Source of the DNA: Microbulbifer okhotskensis
Lineage (GTDB): Bacteria; Pseudomonadota; Gammaproteobacteria; Pseudomonadales; Cellvibrionaceae
Reading direction: 5' to 3'
Assembly: GCF_023895975.1 (NCBI RefSeq)
Contig: NZ_JALBWM010000006.1
Location: forward strand, 1-64,000
Length of the DNA: 64,000 bases
In this document: piece after piece, positions 19,797-30,334 of the stretch
How positions within the stretch are numbered: the first letter of the stretch is position 1
Layout of the letters: each line of letters begins with the position of its first letter
The notes under the pieces: model-generated
Told to the model about the DNA's origin: nothing
Database searches by the model: none
Seen by the model: only the letters and a program-made list of their open reading frames with translations
Program-made: the position numbers and the translations under genes

Positions 19797-20189
19797 TAAA
19801 CAGCTCCAACTGAAATTAAAGGTTGCTTTGATAAAGAACATTGCGCGCTCAATATACTGCACTGCACGAGCTGTGCGCTTATCACCAAGTACCAAAAGGT
19901 CATCGATATTGCACCGTCTCACGAGGTAGCGGGCCGCAGGCTGGAGCAATACGTCCATTCACTCGACGGCCCCCAGCCATACCAAGTTCTATTGTTGAGG
20001 AGGCCACCCTCCTAGTTCTATGCCACTGCGTATTATGGCTCCCCTTCCACGAGTTGAAGCCCCCAGGCGACTCACCCATAATACCCGCCCTGCGCGGCTT
20101 ACGTCGGTGTGCACAAGGAGAGTTTTACTCCGCAGGCGCCATTGCCACTGTTCGCGCCACTTTGTTCAAGGGCTTCAACCGGACCTGTT
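19797..20189. other. 393-base divergent intergenic region yghU/rnfA
   Basis: It must hold the promoters of yghU (minus) and the rnf operon (plus). No coding frame here is convincing: frames extend both yghU and rnfA upstream, but the conserved proteins begin at 19796 and 20190. No clear consensus promoter or repeat was found. Confidence 0.4.
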
Positions 20190-20765
20190 ATGACCGAATT
20201 TGCCGTCATTCTGCTCAGCACCATCTTGGTCAACAACTATGTGTTAGTGCAGTTTCTCGGCCTGTGCCCATTTATGGGCGTCTCCAATAAACTGGAGACG
20301 GCTGTGGGTATGGCCGGCGCTACTACCTTTGTGCTCACTCTTGCCTCTATTTGCTCCTACTTGGTCAACACCTACTTGCTGGAGCCGTTTGGCATCGAGT
20401 ATCTCCGTACTATCTCTTTTATATTGGTGATCGCCGTCGTCGTGCAGTTCGCGCGGATGTTTATCGAAAAGACAAGTCCGCTGATGTACAAGGTTCTAGG
20501 CGTCTTTCTGCCCTTGATTACTACTAACTGCGCAGTTTTGGGTGTCGCCCTGCAAAATACGATGAAGGCGCATACTTTTATACAGTCCACCCTTTATGGA
20601 TTTGGTGCTGCCGTGGGTTTTTCTCTGGTATTGATTCTTTTTTCTTCCATGCGCGAACGCTTATTCGCCGCCGACGTTCCCCTGCCTTTTCGCGGAGCGG
20701 CAATCGGTATGGTCACCGCCGGCCTGATGTCATTGGCGTTTATGGGCTTTGGCGGCCTAGTATAG
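20190..20765 (+). CDS. rnfA: Rnf electron transport complex subunit A
   Basis: 191 residues from the ATG at 20190, giving the family start [20 protein letters not shown]. It is an inner-membrane subunit with six predicted helices. With RnfE it forms the core of the Rnf ion-pumping ferredoxin/NADH oxidoreductase. Signature segments include [15 protein letters not shown] and [17 protein letters not shown], the latter carrying the cysteine implicated in an intramembrane 2Fe-2S site. It opens the rnfABCDGE operon; a 27-codon upstream extension is not supported. Confidence 0.97.
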   Translation: MTEFAVILLSTILVNNYVLVQFLGLCPFMGVSNKLETAVGMAGATTFVLTLASICSYLVNTYLLEPFGIEYLRTISFILVIAVVVQFARMFIEKTSPLMYKVLGVFLPLITTNCAVLGVALQNTMKAHTFIQSTLYGFGAAVGFSLVLILFSSMRERLFAADVPLPFRGAAIGMVTAGLMSLAFMGFGGLV

Positions 20766-20774
20766 GGTGGTGTA

Positions 20775-21389
20775 ATGCTGGACTGGATTTCCGAAGTTTC
20801 CACCCCCCTTTTGGTGCTTGGCGGCATGGCATTGCTGTTTGGCGCGCTGCTGGGTTTTGCAGCCGTGCGCTTTCGTGTGGAAGGCGACCCGTTGGTGGAG
20901 CAGGTTGACGCGCTACTGCCTCAAACCCAGTGCGGCCAGTGTGGTTACCCCGGTTGTCGCCCTTACGCAGAAGCAATTGTGCACGGCGACACCATCAACA
21001 AATGTCCCCCCGGTGGTCAGGCCACTATCAATGAGTTGGCCAACCTTCTGGATATTGAACCTATGCCACTGGACGCTGAACACGGCGTGGAAGATATCAA
21101 GAAGGTGGCATATATCCGCGAAGCTGAGTGCATCGGTTGCACCAAATGTATCCAAGCCTGTCCGGTAGATGCCATTGCCGGCGCAGCAAAATATATGCAT
21201 ACCGTGATCACCGATGAGTGTACGGGCTGTGACCTCTGTGTCGAACCCTGCCCCGTGGACTGTATCGATATGGTGCCCATAGATACATCACTACAGGGCT
21301 GGCATCCGCACAAGCCCAATGACGGCTCAACACTGATTGCCAGCGACCGCCGCGATGTCCAAGCCGATATAAGGGGAGGTGTAGTTTGA
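20775..21389 (+). CDS. rnfB: Rnf complex ferredoxin subunit B
   Basis: 204 residues. An N-terminal membrane helix (about 11-31) is followed by the Fe-S domain with [17 protein letters not shown] and CPPGG, and then two classic 4Fe-4S motifs, [12 protein letters not shown] and [12 protein letters not shown]. RnfB takes electrons from the cytosolic donor and passes them along the complex. Start ATG follows rnfA by nine bases with GGGTGG upstream. Confidence 0.97.
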   Translation: MLDWISEVSTPLLVLGGMALLFGALLGFAAVRFRVEGDPLVEQVDALLPQTQCGQCGYPGCRPYAEAIVHGDTINKCPPGGQATINELANLLDIEPMPLDAEHGVEDIKKVAYIREAECIGCTKCIQACPVDAIAGAAKYMHTVITDECTGCDLCVEPCPVDCIDMVPIDTSLQGWHPHKPNDGSTLIASDRRDVQADIRGGVV

Positions 21390-23521
21390 ACCCCGAAAAC
21401 ACCGAAGAAAGAAAAGTGCGTTCTCTTGAGTCTGTAAAGGAGAGGCGTGCGAACCGTGAAGCCCAGTTGATCGCCAGCGAGAAAGCGCGCGAACTGCGTC
21501 CCAATGACTTTCCCGGCGGTGTACACCCCCCAGAAAACAAACACCAGAGTACCGAGGAGCCAATTGGCGTCATCCCCCTGGCCGAGGATCTGATTGTCCC
21601 CCTGCTCCAGCACACAGGCGCAACGGCTCTGCCCGTAGTCAAGCTGGGCGAGCAGGTATTAAAGGGACAAAAAATTGCCGAGGCGGATGGCTTGATCAGC
21701 TGCCCAGTACATGCACCCAGCTCTGGCAAAGTAATCGCCATAGAGCCCTGTGCTGTACCCCACCCTTCGGGACTGCTGGAAGATTGCATTGTGATTCGTA
21801 CCGACGGGGAAGACTCCTGGTGCGCGCTAACCCCCTGCGAGGACCACACCCAGCGGTCACCAGTTGACCTACTGGAAAAAATCCGTGATTGCGGCATCGC
21901 CGGTATGGGGGGCGCCGGGTTTCCCACCGCCGTCAAACTGGATCCTCACGGCGGCGCCGAAATTGATACGCTCATTATTAATGGGACCGAGTGCGAACCC
22001 TATATCACTGCCGACGATATGCTGATGCGCGAACGCGCCGATGAAATTATCGCCGGTGTGGAGATCCTCGCCTATATTCTCGATCAACCCGAACGGGTAC
22101 TGATCGGTATAGAGGACAACAAACCCAAAGCCATCCGTGCCATGCGCCGCGCGGTGAAAGGTACCCGCTTCGATATCGTGGTATTTCCCACCAAGTATCC
22201 TTCTGGCGGTGAAAAGCAATTAATTCAAATCCTGACCGACCGGGAAGTGCCCAATAAAGGGTTGCCCGCAAATGTGGGGATTGTCTGCCAGAATGTGGGT
22301 ACCGCCCGTGCAGTTTATCGTGCCATTCGCTTCGGGGAGCCGCTGATCAGTCGGGTCACCACCGTCGTCGGCAAAGCTCTAGCGCAACAACGTAATATCG
22401 AAGTCCCTATCGGCACCCCAATACAACATATTCTGAGTTATCACGGCATCCATCGCGGCCTGATGCAAAAGGTCATCATCGGCGGACCCATGATGGGGTA
22501 TACCATTGATGATCAGCGCGCACCGATTGTCAAAACCACCAACTGCTTGCTTGTACCCTCCCGAGAGGAGTTGCCGCCGGCACCCGTAGCCCAGGCTTGC
22601 ATTCGCTGCGGTTTCTGCGCCGAAGCCTGCCCTGCCTCCCTATTACCCCAGCAACTTTACTGGTATGCCCGCGCCGATGAACGCGACAAGTTACAGGCCT
22701 ACAATCTGTTTGACTGCATTGAATGCGGCGCCTGCTCCTATGTATGCCCCAGCACCATTCCACTGGTGCAGTACTACCGCGCAGCCAAGGGCGCTATTCG
22801 TATTGCCGAGGCGGAGAAGGAGAAGTCCGACCGCGCCCGCGATCGATTTGAGTTCCGTAAACTGCGACTCGAAAAAGCAGAGAAAGAAAAAGAAGCAAAG
22901 CGGGAATCACGGCGCAAGGCGGCCGAGCAGGCACGCCAGCAACGGGAGCAAAACCCAGAATCATCCCAGGCAAAGGCGAGCCAGCAGAATACGGATGTGG
23001 TCGCCGCAGCCCTGGCCAGAGTCAAATCCCGCCAGGAAGATCCCAAGCAGTTGCTTGCCCGTGCCCAGCGGGCCCGGTCCAGTGCCGAGAGCCGTGTCGA
23101 ACGATTGCGCAACAAACTGGAAGCTGCTGCCGAAATCCAGCGCGACTCGCTCGCAGCGCAACTCAAAGCTGCGGAAGTAAAGCTTCAGGATGCACAGCAC
23201 AAATTGACCTTGGCCGAGCGGCGTGCAGACCGCGATACCACTCGGGGACCCAACAAGGAAGAAACCAGTGCCGCTGAAAGGGCCATTATCCGGGCACGAG
23301 CTACAGCGGGAGCACGGGCGCAGATGAGCGATACGGACAAACTCGCCGCAGATGTCGAAGCCCTGCGCAAGCGCGCTAATAAAGCCCAGGCACGACTGAA
23401 AAAAGCTCGCGATGAGGGCGATGCTAATCTGGGCGCTTTCGAAACTGCCCTCGAGAAGTTACAGAAAAAACTGGAAGACAAAATGCACGAACTACAAGCC
23501 GTACAGGATGGAGAGCAATAA
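21386..23521 (+). CDS. rnfC: Rnf complex subunit C (NADH/flavin and Fe-S subunit)
   Basis: 711 residues, in the long gammaproteobacterial size class. A biotin/lipoyl-like N-terminal part leads to the NuoF-like NADH/FMN region ([25 protein letters not shown]), followed by two 4Fe-4S motifs ([12 protein letters not shown] near residue 408, [12 protein letters not shown] near residue 447). The C-terminal ~240 residues are a long Lys/Glu/Ala/Arg-rich coiled coil of variable function. The start is a TTG whose last two bases open the rnfB stop TGA, with AGGGGAGGT upstream, so translation is coupled. Confidence 0.95.
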   Translation: MNPENTEERKVRSLESVKERRANREAQLIASEKARELRPNDFPGGVHPPENKHQSTEEPIGVIPLAEDLIVPLLQHTGATALPVVKLGEQVLKGQKIAEADGLISCPVHAPSSGKVIAIEPCAVPHPSGLLEDCIVIRTDGEDSWCALTPCEDHTQRSPVDLLEKIRDCGIAGMGGAGFPTAVKLDPHGGAEIDTLIINGTECEPYITADDMLMRERADEIIAGVEILAYILDQPERVLIGIEDNKPKAIRAMRRAVKGTRFDIVVFPTKYPSGGEKQLIQILTDREVPNKGLPANVGIVCQNVGTARAVYRAIRFGEPLISRVTTVVGKALAQQRNIEVPIGTPIQHILSYHGIHRGLMQKVIIGGPMMGYTIDDQRAPIVKTTNCLLVPSREELPPAPVAQACIRCGFCAEACPASLLPQQLYWYARADERDKLQAYNLFDCIECGACSYVCPSTIPLVQYYRAAKGAIRIAEAEKEKSDRARDRFEFRKLRLEKAEKEKEAKRESRRKAAEQARQQREQNPESSQAKASQQNTDVVAAALARVKSRQEDPKQLLARAQRARSSAESRVERLRNKLEAAAEIQRDSLAAQLKAAEVKLQDAQHKLTLAERRADRDTTRGPNKEETSAAERAIIRARATAGARAQMSDTDKLAADVEALRKRANKAQARLKKARDEGDANLGAFETALEKLQKKLEDKMHELQAVQDGEQ

Positions 23522-24573
23522 TGTCTCTGATGCGCGCCAGCTCCCCACACGCCCGCTCCGGCAATGACACAACCAAAGTCATGCTTCAGGTCGCAGCCGC
23601 CACCGCCCCGGGCGTACTGGCGCTGGTAATTTATTTTGGTATTGGTGTACTAATTAATATCGCCCTGTGCACAATTACCGCCCTCTTGTGCGAAGCGGCA
23701 GTGATGAGGTTGCGCGGCAGGCCTGCCGCTTTTTACCTGAGAGACTGCAGTGCTTTTGTAACTGCCCTGCTACTTGGCATCGCCCTGCCGCCCTACTGTG
23801 CCTGGTGGCTGCCCGTCGCCGGAACGGCGGTCGCCATCCTGTTAGCCAAACACCTTTACGGGGGTATGGGCTACAACCCCTTCAACCCCGCCATGGTGGG
23901 CTATGTTGTTCTGCTGATCAGCTTCCCAGTGGATATGACCCGCTGGGTCGGCGCAGCAGAGGTAATTGGAGGCGCTCCCAGTGTCGAAGAGGCCTTCTCT
24001 CTGATAGTGGGTAGTTACAATGTTGACGGTTTCACCCGCGCAACACCACTAGAGATAGTGCGCCTCAACGAGTCAGTACTTTTATCCCAGCTATACGAGG
24101 TGGAACCTGTGCTCAACAAAGGCACATTCGCTGGAGTTGGCTGGGAAACTGTCAGCTTTGGATTCCTTCTGGGAGGCTTGTTCTTATTGTTTCGCGGCAT
24201 TATTAGCTGGCATGCACCCGCTGCCATGCTGGCCACGCTGACACTGACCTCTCTGTTTTTTTATGATAGTGGCAGCTCTCTGTCCGAGGGCTCGCCACTG
24301 CTGCATTTATTCTCTGGCGCCACCATGTTTGGAGCCTTTTTCATCATTACAGACCCGGTGAGCGGCGCCACCAGTAACCGCGGGCGTTTGATTTTTGGTG
24401 CCGGTGTTGGACTACTGACCTATGTGATCCGCGCCTGGGGCACCTATCCAGATGCGCTGGCCTTTGCCGTACTGTTAATGAATTTTGCCACGCCCACCAT
24501 TGATAATTACACGCTTCCACGTACTTACGGGCACAAGCGGCCACGGCGCGCCACTGACTTAGAGGAGCACTGA
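23521..24573 (+). CDS. rnfD: Rnf complex subunit D
   Basis: 350-residue inner-membrane subunit of the NqrB/RnfD family with about nine or ten helices. HLFSGATMFGAFFIITDP contains the threonine (SGAT) that carries covalent FMN by phosphoester linkage in this family; YGGMGYNPFNPAMVGYV is a second signature. The ATG overlaps the rnfC stop by one base. Confidence 0.96.
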   Translation: MSLMRASSPHARSGNDTTKVMLQVAAATAPGVLALVIYFGIGVLINIALCTITALLCEAAVMRLRGRPAAFYLRDCSAFVTALLLGIALPPYCAWWLPVAGTAVAILLAKHLYGGMGYNPFNPAMVGYVVLLISFPVDMTRWVGAAEVIGGAPSVEEAFSLIVGSYNVDGFTRATPLEIVRLNESVLLSQLYEVEPVLNKGTFAGVGWETVSFGFLLGGLFLLFRGIISWHAPAAMLATLTLTSLFFYDSGSSLSEGSPLLHLFSGATMFGAFFIITDPVSGATSNRGRLIFGAGVGLLTYVIRAWGTYPDALAFAVLLMNFATPTIDNYTLPRTYGHKRPRRATDLEEH

Positions 24574-25277
24574 TGTTAAAGCAGTCAATAGCCACCAATG
24601 CGGCAGTGCTGACTTTATTCGCCCTTGTGACCGCCGGAACCCTGGCGGTCACCCAGATCACCACCAAAGAGCCTATTGAGCGAGCTATCCGACAGGCCTC
24701 AGCAAAAGCCCTCCTGGAAATTATTCCCCTGGAACGCCACAGCAACGACATACTGGTAGATACCTATCCAGTCCCTAAAACCTACTGGAGCCAACTGGGG
24801 CTCAATCAGGGTGGCGATATCAATCTGGCGCGGGAGGAAAATGGGCGTATTACTGCTGTGATCATCCCCGCCGTGACACCCGATGGATATTCAGGCCCAA
24901 TAAAAATGCTGGTGGGCGTCAATCGCGATGGCACAATCGCTGGAGTCAGGGTGACAAGTCACAGCGAAACCCCTGGCCTAGGTGACAAAGTTGATTTGAA
25001 AAAAAGCGATTGGATACTTCAATTTGATGGCCTGTCACTTCAAAACCCTCCATCCGCCGAGTGGAAAGTTCAGAAGGATGGCGGAGTGTTCGACGAATTT
25101 ACCGGCGCAACCATCACTCCGCGTGCCGTCGTTAACGAAATTCATCAGGTCCTGGAATTTATCGCAAAGCATCACCAGCAAATATTTAATGTGCCAGTCT
25201 CCAAGCGGGCTGTGGAAGTAGAAAGCACCGAGCACGCCCCAGAGAAAAAACCAACAATGGACACGGAGCAAAATTGA
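24573..25277 (+). CDS. rnfG: Rnf complex subunit G
   Basis: 234 residues with one N-terminal membrane anchor (about 8-28) and a periplasmic FMN-binding domain. The covalent flavin motif is [13 protein letters not shown] (Thr of TGAT), and [15 protein letters not shown] is conserved in the family. The C-terminal tail ([16 protein letters not shown]) is hydrophilic and variable. Starts on the last base of the rnfD stop. Confidence 0.96.
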   Translation: MLKQSIATNAAVLTLFALVTAGTLAVTQITTKEPIERAIRQASAKALLEIIPLERHSNDILVDTYPVPKTYWSQLGLNQGGDINLAREENGRITAVIIPAVTPDGYSGPIKMLVGVNRDGTIAGVRVTSHSETPGLGDKVDLKKSDWILQFDGLSLQNPPSAEWKVQKDGGVFDEFTGATITPRAVVNEIHQVLEFIAKHHQQIFNVPVSKRAVEVESTEHAPEKKPTMDTEQN

Positions 25278-25990
25278 TGGCGGTACCCGGTTACACAGAA
25301 ATCGCCCAAAATGGTTTGTGGAAAAACAACCCTGCTCTCGTACAATTATTGGGACTGTGTCCCCTGCTGGCAGTCACCGGCTCTGTGGTCAATGGAATCG
25401 GCTTGGGCCTTGCGACCACAGGGGTTATGGCCTGTTCCAACCTCGCTGTATCACTGCTTCGACGACAAATGCCAGATACGGTAAGGCTACCGGCCTCTGT
25501 TATGATTATCGCGACCTTTGTCACCTGCGTCGAATTATTGATGAAAGCCTATACCTACGAACTCTATTTAGTGCTGGGTATCTTTATTCCTCTTATCGTG
25601 ACCAATTGTGCCATTCTCGGTCGTGCTGACGCTTTCGCCAGTAAAAATCCAATTCTGCCATCGCTCGCCGATGGATTTATGATGGGGGTGGGGTTTACGG
25701 CAGTATTGATTGTGATCGGCGCAGTGCGAGAAGTTCTCGGACAGGGAACGCTATTTTCAGATATGGATTTGCTGCTTGGGCCTATGGCTAGTGACTGGGG
25801 AATATCGGTATTTGGCGGCGACTACCCTGGCGTGCTCGTTGCGGTGCTCCCTCCCGGTGCATTTCTCGTTGCCGGTTTATTGATCGCGGGCAAAAATGCC
25901 ATCGACATAGAAATGGAAAGGCGCAAAAGCCAACGTGTTAAAATTATCCCAGGCTCAAAGCGCGTGCGAGTCACCGGAAAAATTTCTTAA
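25277..25990 (+). CDS. rnfE: Rnf complex subunit E
   Basis: 237-residue inner-membrane partner of RnfA, with six helices and the matching segments [17 protein letters not shown] and [18 protein letters not shown]. The ATG at 25277 shares a base with the rnfG stop (TGATG); the TTG one codon earlier is less likely. Last gene of the operon; the nth gene often found next in other gammaproteobacteria is absent. Confidence 0.96.
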   Translation: MAVPGYTEIAQNGLWKNNPALVQLLGLCPLLAVTGSVVNGIGLGLATTGVMACSNLAVSLLRRQMPDTVRLPASVMIIATFVTCVELLMKAYTYELYLVLGIFIPLIVTNCAILGRADAFASKNPILPSLADGFMMGVGFTAVLIVIGAVREVLGQGTLFSDMDLLLGPMASDWGISVFGGDYPGVLVAVLPPGAFLVAGLLIAGKNAIDIEMERRKSQRVKIIPGSKRVRVTGKIS

Positions 25991-26331
25991 TCCTTCAATC
26001 CCAGCTCTGCAATAACCAACATAACTCGGCGATCGGATGGCAATTCAACAGGCTGTTCAATTGCCGAGTTCAATTAATCATTTCTACACAAAGCGTGAAC
26101 CCCCTCACTAAACGGGTTTTAGCCGATTTTTCATCTCCTTTTTTTTCAGTAACATGATATCTCCCAAATACGCCCTCATTTTTGACATCGATTGCGTTGC
26201 ATTGGTGCAATAGTCGTGTAATCGAATGTAATAGCATTATTCCCTTTTTTTAATTTTGTTTGGCTAGAATGGCACGGCCGATCTGCTCTACCTTGCTATC
26301 GGCGCCAACGCACTAAGACAGGGATAACGCT
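25991..26331. other. 341-base gap between rnfE and the TetR gene
   Basis: A hairpin-forming segment follows rnfE: GGCAATT (26039-26045) and AACA (26047-26050) pair with TGTT (26054-26057) and AATTGCC (26059-26065), with one C-C mismatch and a three-base loop. There is no T-run, so it is at best a weak terminator or mRNA 3' end structure. The distal half holds the putative tetR promoter annotated separately. Confidence 0.4.
26182..26211 (+). promoter_or_regulatory. Putative tetR promoter overlapping a palindromic operator
   Basis: A consensus TTGACA (26182-26187) is followed, 18 bases on, by TGCAAT (26206-26211), two mismatches from TATAAT. The perfect inverted repeat TTGCA-TTGG-TGCAA (26197-26210) overlies the spacer and -10 element, which is how an autoregulated TetR promoter is commonly built. 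The assignment is from sequence pattern only. Confidence 0.35.
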
Positions 26332-27039
26332 ATGACTGTAGACACCGGAAAGTCTGAATTGGTCTACCACGGCCGCCGGGCCCAACGCGCAGACAGCCGC
26401 CTGCGGCGTAAGGCGATTCTAGAGGCCACCCTGAGATTGATCGTTAGAGAAGGTATTCGCGGAATTAGACACCGCGCCGTAGCCCGGGAAGCAAGCGTGC
26501 CTCTTGCAGCTACAACTTACTACTTCAAGGATCTGAGTGATCTCATCAGCGACTCATTTACTTATTTTGTCGAGCAGGGTCTCGAAAATACCCGCCAACT
26601 TCAGGAAGAGAGCTTTAGTGCCGCACGTAATTTGTCGGCTCAGGAACGCGCTTCCCATAGCAGCCGTAAATTACTGATTCAACAGCTAACTCGTTTTATC
26701 TTGACTCATGTCCGCACTCAAGCTGAGGACCGGGACCGCAGATTGGTTGAGCTGGCATTTCGCAATGAAGCACTGCGTAATGAGCAACTAACTCGTGCAG
26801 TACGTATGGCAAATCACGCCAGAGAGTCCATGATCAGAGAGTTTTTCCAGCTGTTAGGGCTTTCTGACTCTGAAGCTGCTGCGCAAATTGCTCATGGAAC
26901 TATATTAAATCTCGAATATGAAATCCTGAGTGGCGCAGTTTCCATTGAATCGCCATTACTTGAGCGCACGGTTACTCTGATGGTAAACGGATTGATTCCA
27001 GCTGCAACCACGGTGGCCGAAACTGCCGCATACGGCTGA
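26332..27039 (+). CDS. TetR-family transcriptional regulator
   Basis: 235 residues. Residues about 22-70 form the TetR helix-turn-helix (AILEATLRLIVREGIRGIRH, REASVPLAATTYYFKDLSDL). The rest is an all-helical ligand-binding domain with no recognisable specificity. AGGGA precedes the ATG. It stands alone after the rnf operon and faces the diheme cytochrome operon tail to tail, so its target may be itself or unlinked genes. Confidence 0.85.
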   Translation: MTVDTGKSELVYHGRRAQRADSRLRRKAILEATLRLIVREGIRGIRHRAVAREASVPLAATTYYFKDLSDLISDSFTYFVEQGLENTRQLQEESFSAARNLSAQERASHSSRKLLIQQLTRFILTHVRTQAEDRDRRLVELAFRNEALRNEQLTRAVRMANHARESMIREFFQLLGLSDSEAAAQIAHGTILNLEYEILSGAVSIESPLLERTVTLMVNGLIPAATTVAETAAYG

Positions 27040-27148
27040 CTTTATTCTCAGTACCCGTCTCCAGGAAAGGGTATGGAGTTGTCCCCTCCATACTCACCCT
27101 CCCCAAACACTATAATAGTAATACAATAAACTCCTCGCGCAGAACTCC

Positions 27149-28309
27149 TCAAGTGCAGCTCCCCGGTAGCGAGCTTACCCATTGCTTTAGTAATTCGACG
27201 CCTTCTACATGCACAATGCTCCTGCCCAACTCCGGCATCATAGCCTCTGGAGCTGTAGATTCGACGCGGAAATTCAAAATTGAATTTTCAGGGTCACCCG
27301 GGACTATCGCAAATAAACGCCCCCCACTACCTGCACCGGCAGCTATAGGGGGTTTGCATAGCCCCAGTTTGCGCCAATCAAGTTCACCTCCATGAAGCAT
27401 CAAACCCGAGGTATCGGCAGCTCCTTTGGGGTTGTGGCAATGCCCACAATTAATGTCCAGATAGGCTCTAGCCCGATCATCAAGGGATACAGCCTCATCG
27501 TAAATACTGGCATTTTTCGGCAAGCTATCGAGTTGAGGGACACCGCGCAAGTAGCCAGATTTCTGCCAATATAACAATTGATTTTCAACTCCCGTCAAAT
27601 ATGGATAGTCCTTATTTAGGTGCCGAGCTCTTGGTCCAAGAGGAGAAATTGCTTTCTCAGTAAAATTATCTGCATGGCATCCGGCACATTGATTAGCATC
27701 AGGGACTACATAGGTCAGCGCTTGCCGCTGTCCATCATGCCCAACCAGTTTAAATTTTTTGGCATCACCGGCAATCTCCAGAGTTGCCTCTGTTTGCTCT
27801 TTATTCCACACGTAAGGCAAGGCCTGCCAACCGGTTTTACGTTTGACCAAAAGACGAGTCTCTACCAGGCGTATTCGGTCCAGACTTAAGACCCTGCCAA
27901 AATAACCCTTAATATAATCCTTGGAAAAGTCATCTGTACGAAGAACCGCTCCACTCCTATTTTTCGGGTAATAAAAGGTCTTACTTAAGATTGTACCCAC
28001 CGGGTAATCAAACTGGTCCTCTGCATAGATTGCAGGGGTTCCCTCAGGCAACCAAATTGTTCTTAGCTTATGGGCATAATCGGTAAACAAACCAGTATTT
28101 AAGTCATATGGAACTACCCGATCACTGGGGGAGAGAGCACCTTTTTGCAACTCTAGCAATTGCCAATCACTTAGTTTTTTCGGTACGTTCTCTTCAGAAA
28201 ATAAATGAACCGAAGATCGCGAGCCATCACAACCTATTAGCCCTGCAATACATACAATCCTTAACCAACCAAAAAGCAATCTCATCAGGTCATAACTACT
28301 ATTTTTCAT
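27149..28309 (-). CDS. SO2930-family diheme c-type cytochrome lipoprotein
   Basis: 386 residues. A signal with lipobox-like AGLIGC ends near residue 27. Two heme-c sites are visible: CAGCH near residue 213 and CGHCH near residue 293. The long N-terminal half resembles the TIGR03806-type proteins, which are found beside a parallel beta-helix partner exactly as here. It is likely an outer-membrane or periplasmic lipoprotein that passes electrons from an unidentified oxidation. GAGGGG precedes the ATG; it overlaps the upstream gene by 11 bases. Confidence 0.85.
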   Translation of the reverse strand: MKNSSYDLMRLLFGWLRIVCIAGLIGCDGSRSSVHLFSEENVPKKLSDWQLLELQKGALSPSDRVVPYDLNTGLFTDYAHKLRTIWLPEGTPAIYAEDQFDYPVGTILSKTFYYPKNRSGAVLRTDDFSKDYIKGYFGRVLSLDRIRLVETRLLVKRKTGWQALPYVWNKEQTEATLEIAGDAKKFKLVGHDGQRQALTYVVPDANQCAGCHADNFTEKAISPLGPRARHLNKDYPYLTGVENQLLYWQKSGYLRGVPQLDSLPKNASIYDEAVSLDDRARAYLDINCGHCHNPKGAADTSGLMLHGGELDWRKLGLCKPPIAAGAGSGGRLFAIVPGDPENSILNFRVESTAPEAMMPELGRSIVHVEGVELLKQWVSSLPGSCT

Positions 28310-29594
28310 CGGGCCCCTCTAGCGCTGCCAGGTGATCCGCCTTACTCTGTGTATTATCAAAATCCAGAACCACTTTAGATAGCTTTTTCAAACTACACCT
28401 ATGAAAAGATAGATCTGTTGATATATTTCTGTAGCCGTTGAGAAAATCCACATTGAGGATACCGGCTGAACCATTATCAATACACAATTTAAATTCTTCC
28501 GGCAACTCACCATCAACCAATTTTTCCTGATTGATCACGCCATCCCAAAGAATATCAGGGAGACGTCCAAACAAACCAAACTTAGCTAACTTCAAAGCTT
28601 TTAGTTTCAGATGATCAGGGGAGGCTCCACCTCCGGAAAAATTATTATCGTAAATATAAATACTTTCCGGATAGGGATCGAAATCTGCCTGCGTAGATTT
28701 ATCCCCGTAGTAACCCGCAGTAAAATAGCTACTGATAACAATGTTTGCGGTATTATTCTCCGCTATTTCATTTTTAAATATTTCTACCCGGTCATTAGAA
28801 TTTATCACTATTCCAGAACCTGCTGGGACTGCTGCCACCGGAGTCCCTTCGTGGCCAAAGTTATCCGTATTATTGTTAAATATTTTATTCTCAAATATAC
28901 GGGTACTGTGTCCAGGTTGGGGGAGATTTGGCATATTAAACACTAGGATCCCCCCAGTATTATTAATCGCCACGTTGCCGTAGACATCTGCACCAATAGT
29001 ATTCTCCACTTCAATACCAGCAACATTAGATTCAGCACGACTACCTCTAACAATGACGTTCCGGGACTGGCCAACATAGATGCCGGCATCTGAAGCGCCA
29101 ATAGCCACGACGCCTTCAATTAAAGTATTCCGAGTTTGAACCGGATAAACCCCATAGGCCCCATTGCTAGTGGCGGGACCATTGGTCCACTCTACCCGCA
29201 CATTGCGTATGATAATATTTTCACCCCCATTCACTTTCAGGGCATCACCAACCGTATCTTCAATTGCCAGATTTTCAATGGTGAAATCACTAGCACTAAC
29301 CAAAATCCCTTCAGCCCCCTGAATCTGCTCTTTGAAGGAGAGGATTGTCTTATCCATTCCAGCCCCACGAATGGTTACACCGTTAACATTCAGGGATAGA
29401 CTGCGATTTATACTGAATACTCCCTCAGGAATATCAATAACATCTCCTGGCTTTGAGGATATCAATTTTCTCAACAGCTGCTTCTGGAAGTCAGCAGTAT
29501 CCAGCATAGTCTTGGGTTTATCCTCCCCACCTCCAGAGCAGCCAAGAGACAACAACAAAAATAAAACCACTCCTATGCTCGTAAAGTTTTTCAT
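28299..29594 (-). CDS. Parallel beta-helix lipoprotein, partner of the diheme cytochrome
   Basis: About 431 residues. Lipobox LSLGC near residue 19, then successive ~23-residue right-handed beta-helix (PbH1) rungs such as NIIIRNVRVEWTNG, NTLIEGVVAIGASDAGIYVG and NVIVRGSRAESNVAGIEVE between residues about 55 and 300. Proteins of this TIGR03805 type pair with diheme cytochromes; the substrate is unknown, though the fold suggests polysaccharide or uronate contact. The second ATG (29594) is better spaced from AAAGGA than the first (29600). Confidence 0.82.
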   Translation of the reverse strand: MKNFTSIGVVLFLLLSLGCSGGGEDKPKTMLDTADFQKQLLRKLISSKPGDVIDIPEGVFSINRSLSLNVNGVTIRGAGMDKTILSFKEQIQGAEGILVSASDFTIENLAIEDTVGDALKVNGGENIIIRNVRVEWTNGPATSNGAYGVYPVQTRNTLIEGVVAIGASDAGIYVGQSRNVIVRGSRAESNVAGIEVENTIGADVYGNVAINNTGGILVFNMPNLPQPGHSTRIFENKIFNNNTDNFGHEGTPVAAVPAGSGIVINSNDRVEIFKNEIAENNTANIVISSYFTAGYYGDKSTQADFDPYPESIYIYDNNFSGGGASPDHLKLKALKLAKFGLFGRLPDILWDGVINQEKLVDGELPEEFKLCIDNGSAGILNVDFLNGYRNISTDLSFHRCSLKKLSKVVLDFDNTQSKADHLAALEGPDEK

Positions 29595-29830
29595 AGCCAT
29601 TCCTTTATACGAATTATTGTAAATAGCGCCTTCAAACAGGCCTAAATAGGTACTAATGTACCAATTAAACCCCGAGTTAATGGGTTAAAGCCCAGAATGA
29701 TATTATCCAACCCACACCCCTGCTTCAAGACACTATTATTAACACAGAATATATTTCCAAAAGTGATTTAAATGCCAGTAACTAATAAGCTGCCAACCAT
29801 TCAAGGTCAATCCAATTGGCAAACCGTGAA

Positions 29831-30334
29831 ATGAAAAAATACAGCTTCTTGCTATTTTATTTTTTCACACTCAACACTGCCGCATTAGCAGAAGAGAAAC
29901 TATTTATTGAAATAAAAACCACAGATGGATTATACCTGCACTCAGAACAACGCTTAACCTGGAACTCATTTAACATAACTAGCGACCCCAGTTATGTGAA
30001 AAGTGCGCAAAGCGAATACCTGGCCATAAAATGTGGCGGACCATGGGGAGCAGTGAAATATCGGTTAACGTTTGTTGACGGGCCTGGATTTAAACTTCAT
30101 ATGAGGGGCAATCAGTTGATCCTTCAAATTATTGAATACAACGTTATCAGTTCAGAGCAGGCCATAAATGCCATGAGCATACATTGCATTGATACTGAGC
30201 CAAAACAAACAATAAAATCGATTGCAGAAATTATGATCAACCAATCAAATTATAAAGAAGAGACGTTGGAACTCAAGAATGGCTACGAAGTAACCTATCA
30301 ATATTCCATCTCCGAAGAATCCATCCTCAACTAA
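29831..30334 (+). CDS. Hypothetical secreted protein
   Basis: About 167 residues with a signal peptide (KKYSFLLFYFFTLNTAALA). The mature protein has two cysteines (near residues 70 and 126) that could pair in the periplasm and no recognised domain. AT-rich codon use differs from neighbours such as rnf, which may hint at acquisition. Its stop overlaps the convergent hydrolase gene by four bases. The frame also allows a TTG at 29816. Confidence 0.5.
   Translation: MKKYSFLLFYFFTLNTAALAEEKLFIEIKTTDGLYLHSEQRLTWNSFNITSDPSYVKSAQSEYLAIKCGGPWGAVKYRLTFVDGPGFKLHMRGNQLILQIIEYNVISSEQAINAMSIHCIDTEPKQTIKSIAEIMINQSNYKEETLELKNGYEVTYQYSISEESILN

Noticed and set aside
19841..20290. Plus-strand frame upstream of and overlapping rnfA
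   Set aside because: Overlaps rnfA in a different frame and has no family resemblance.
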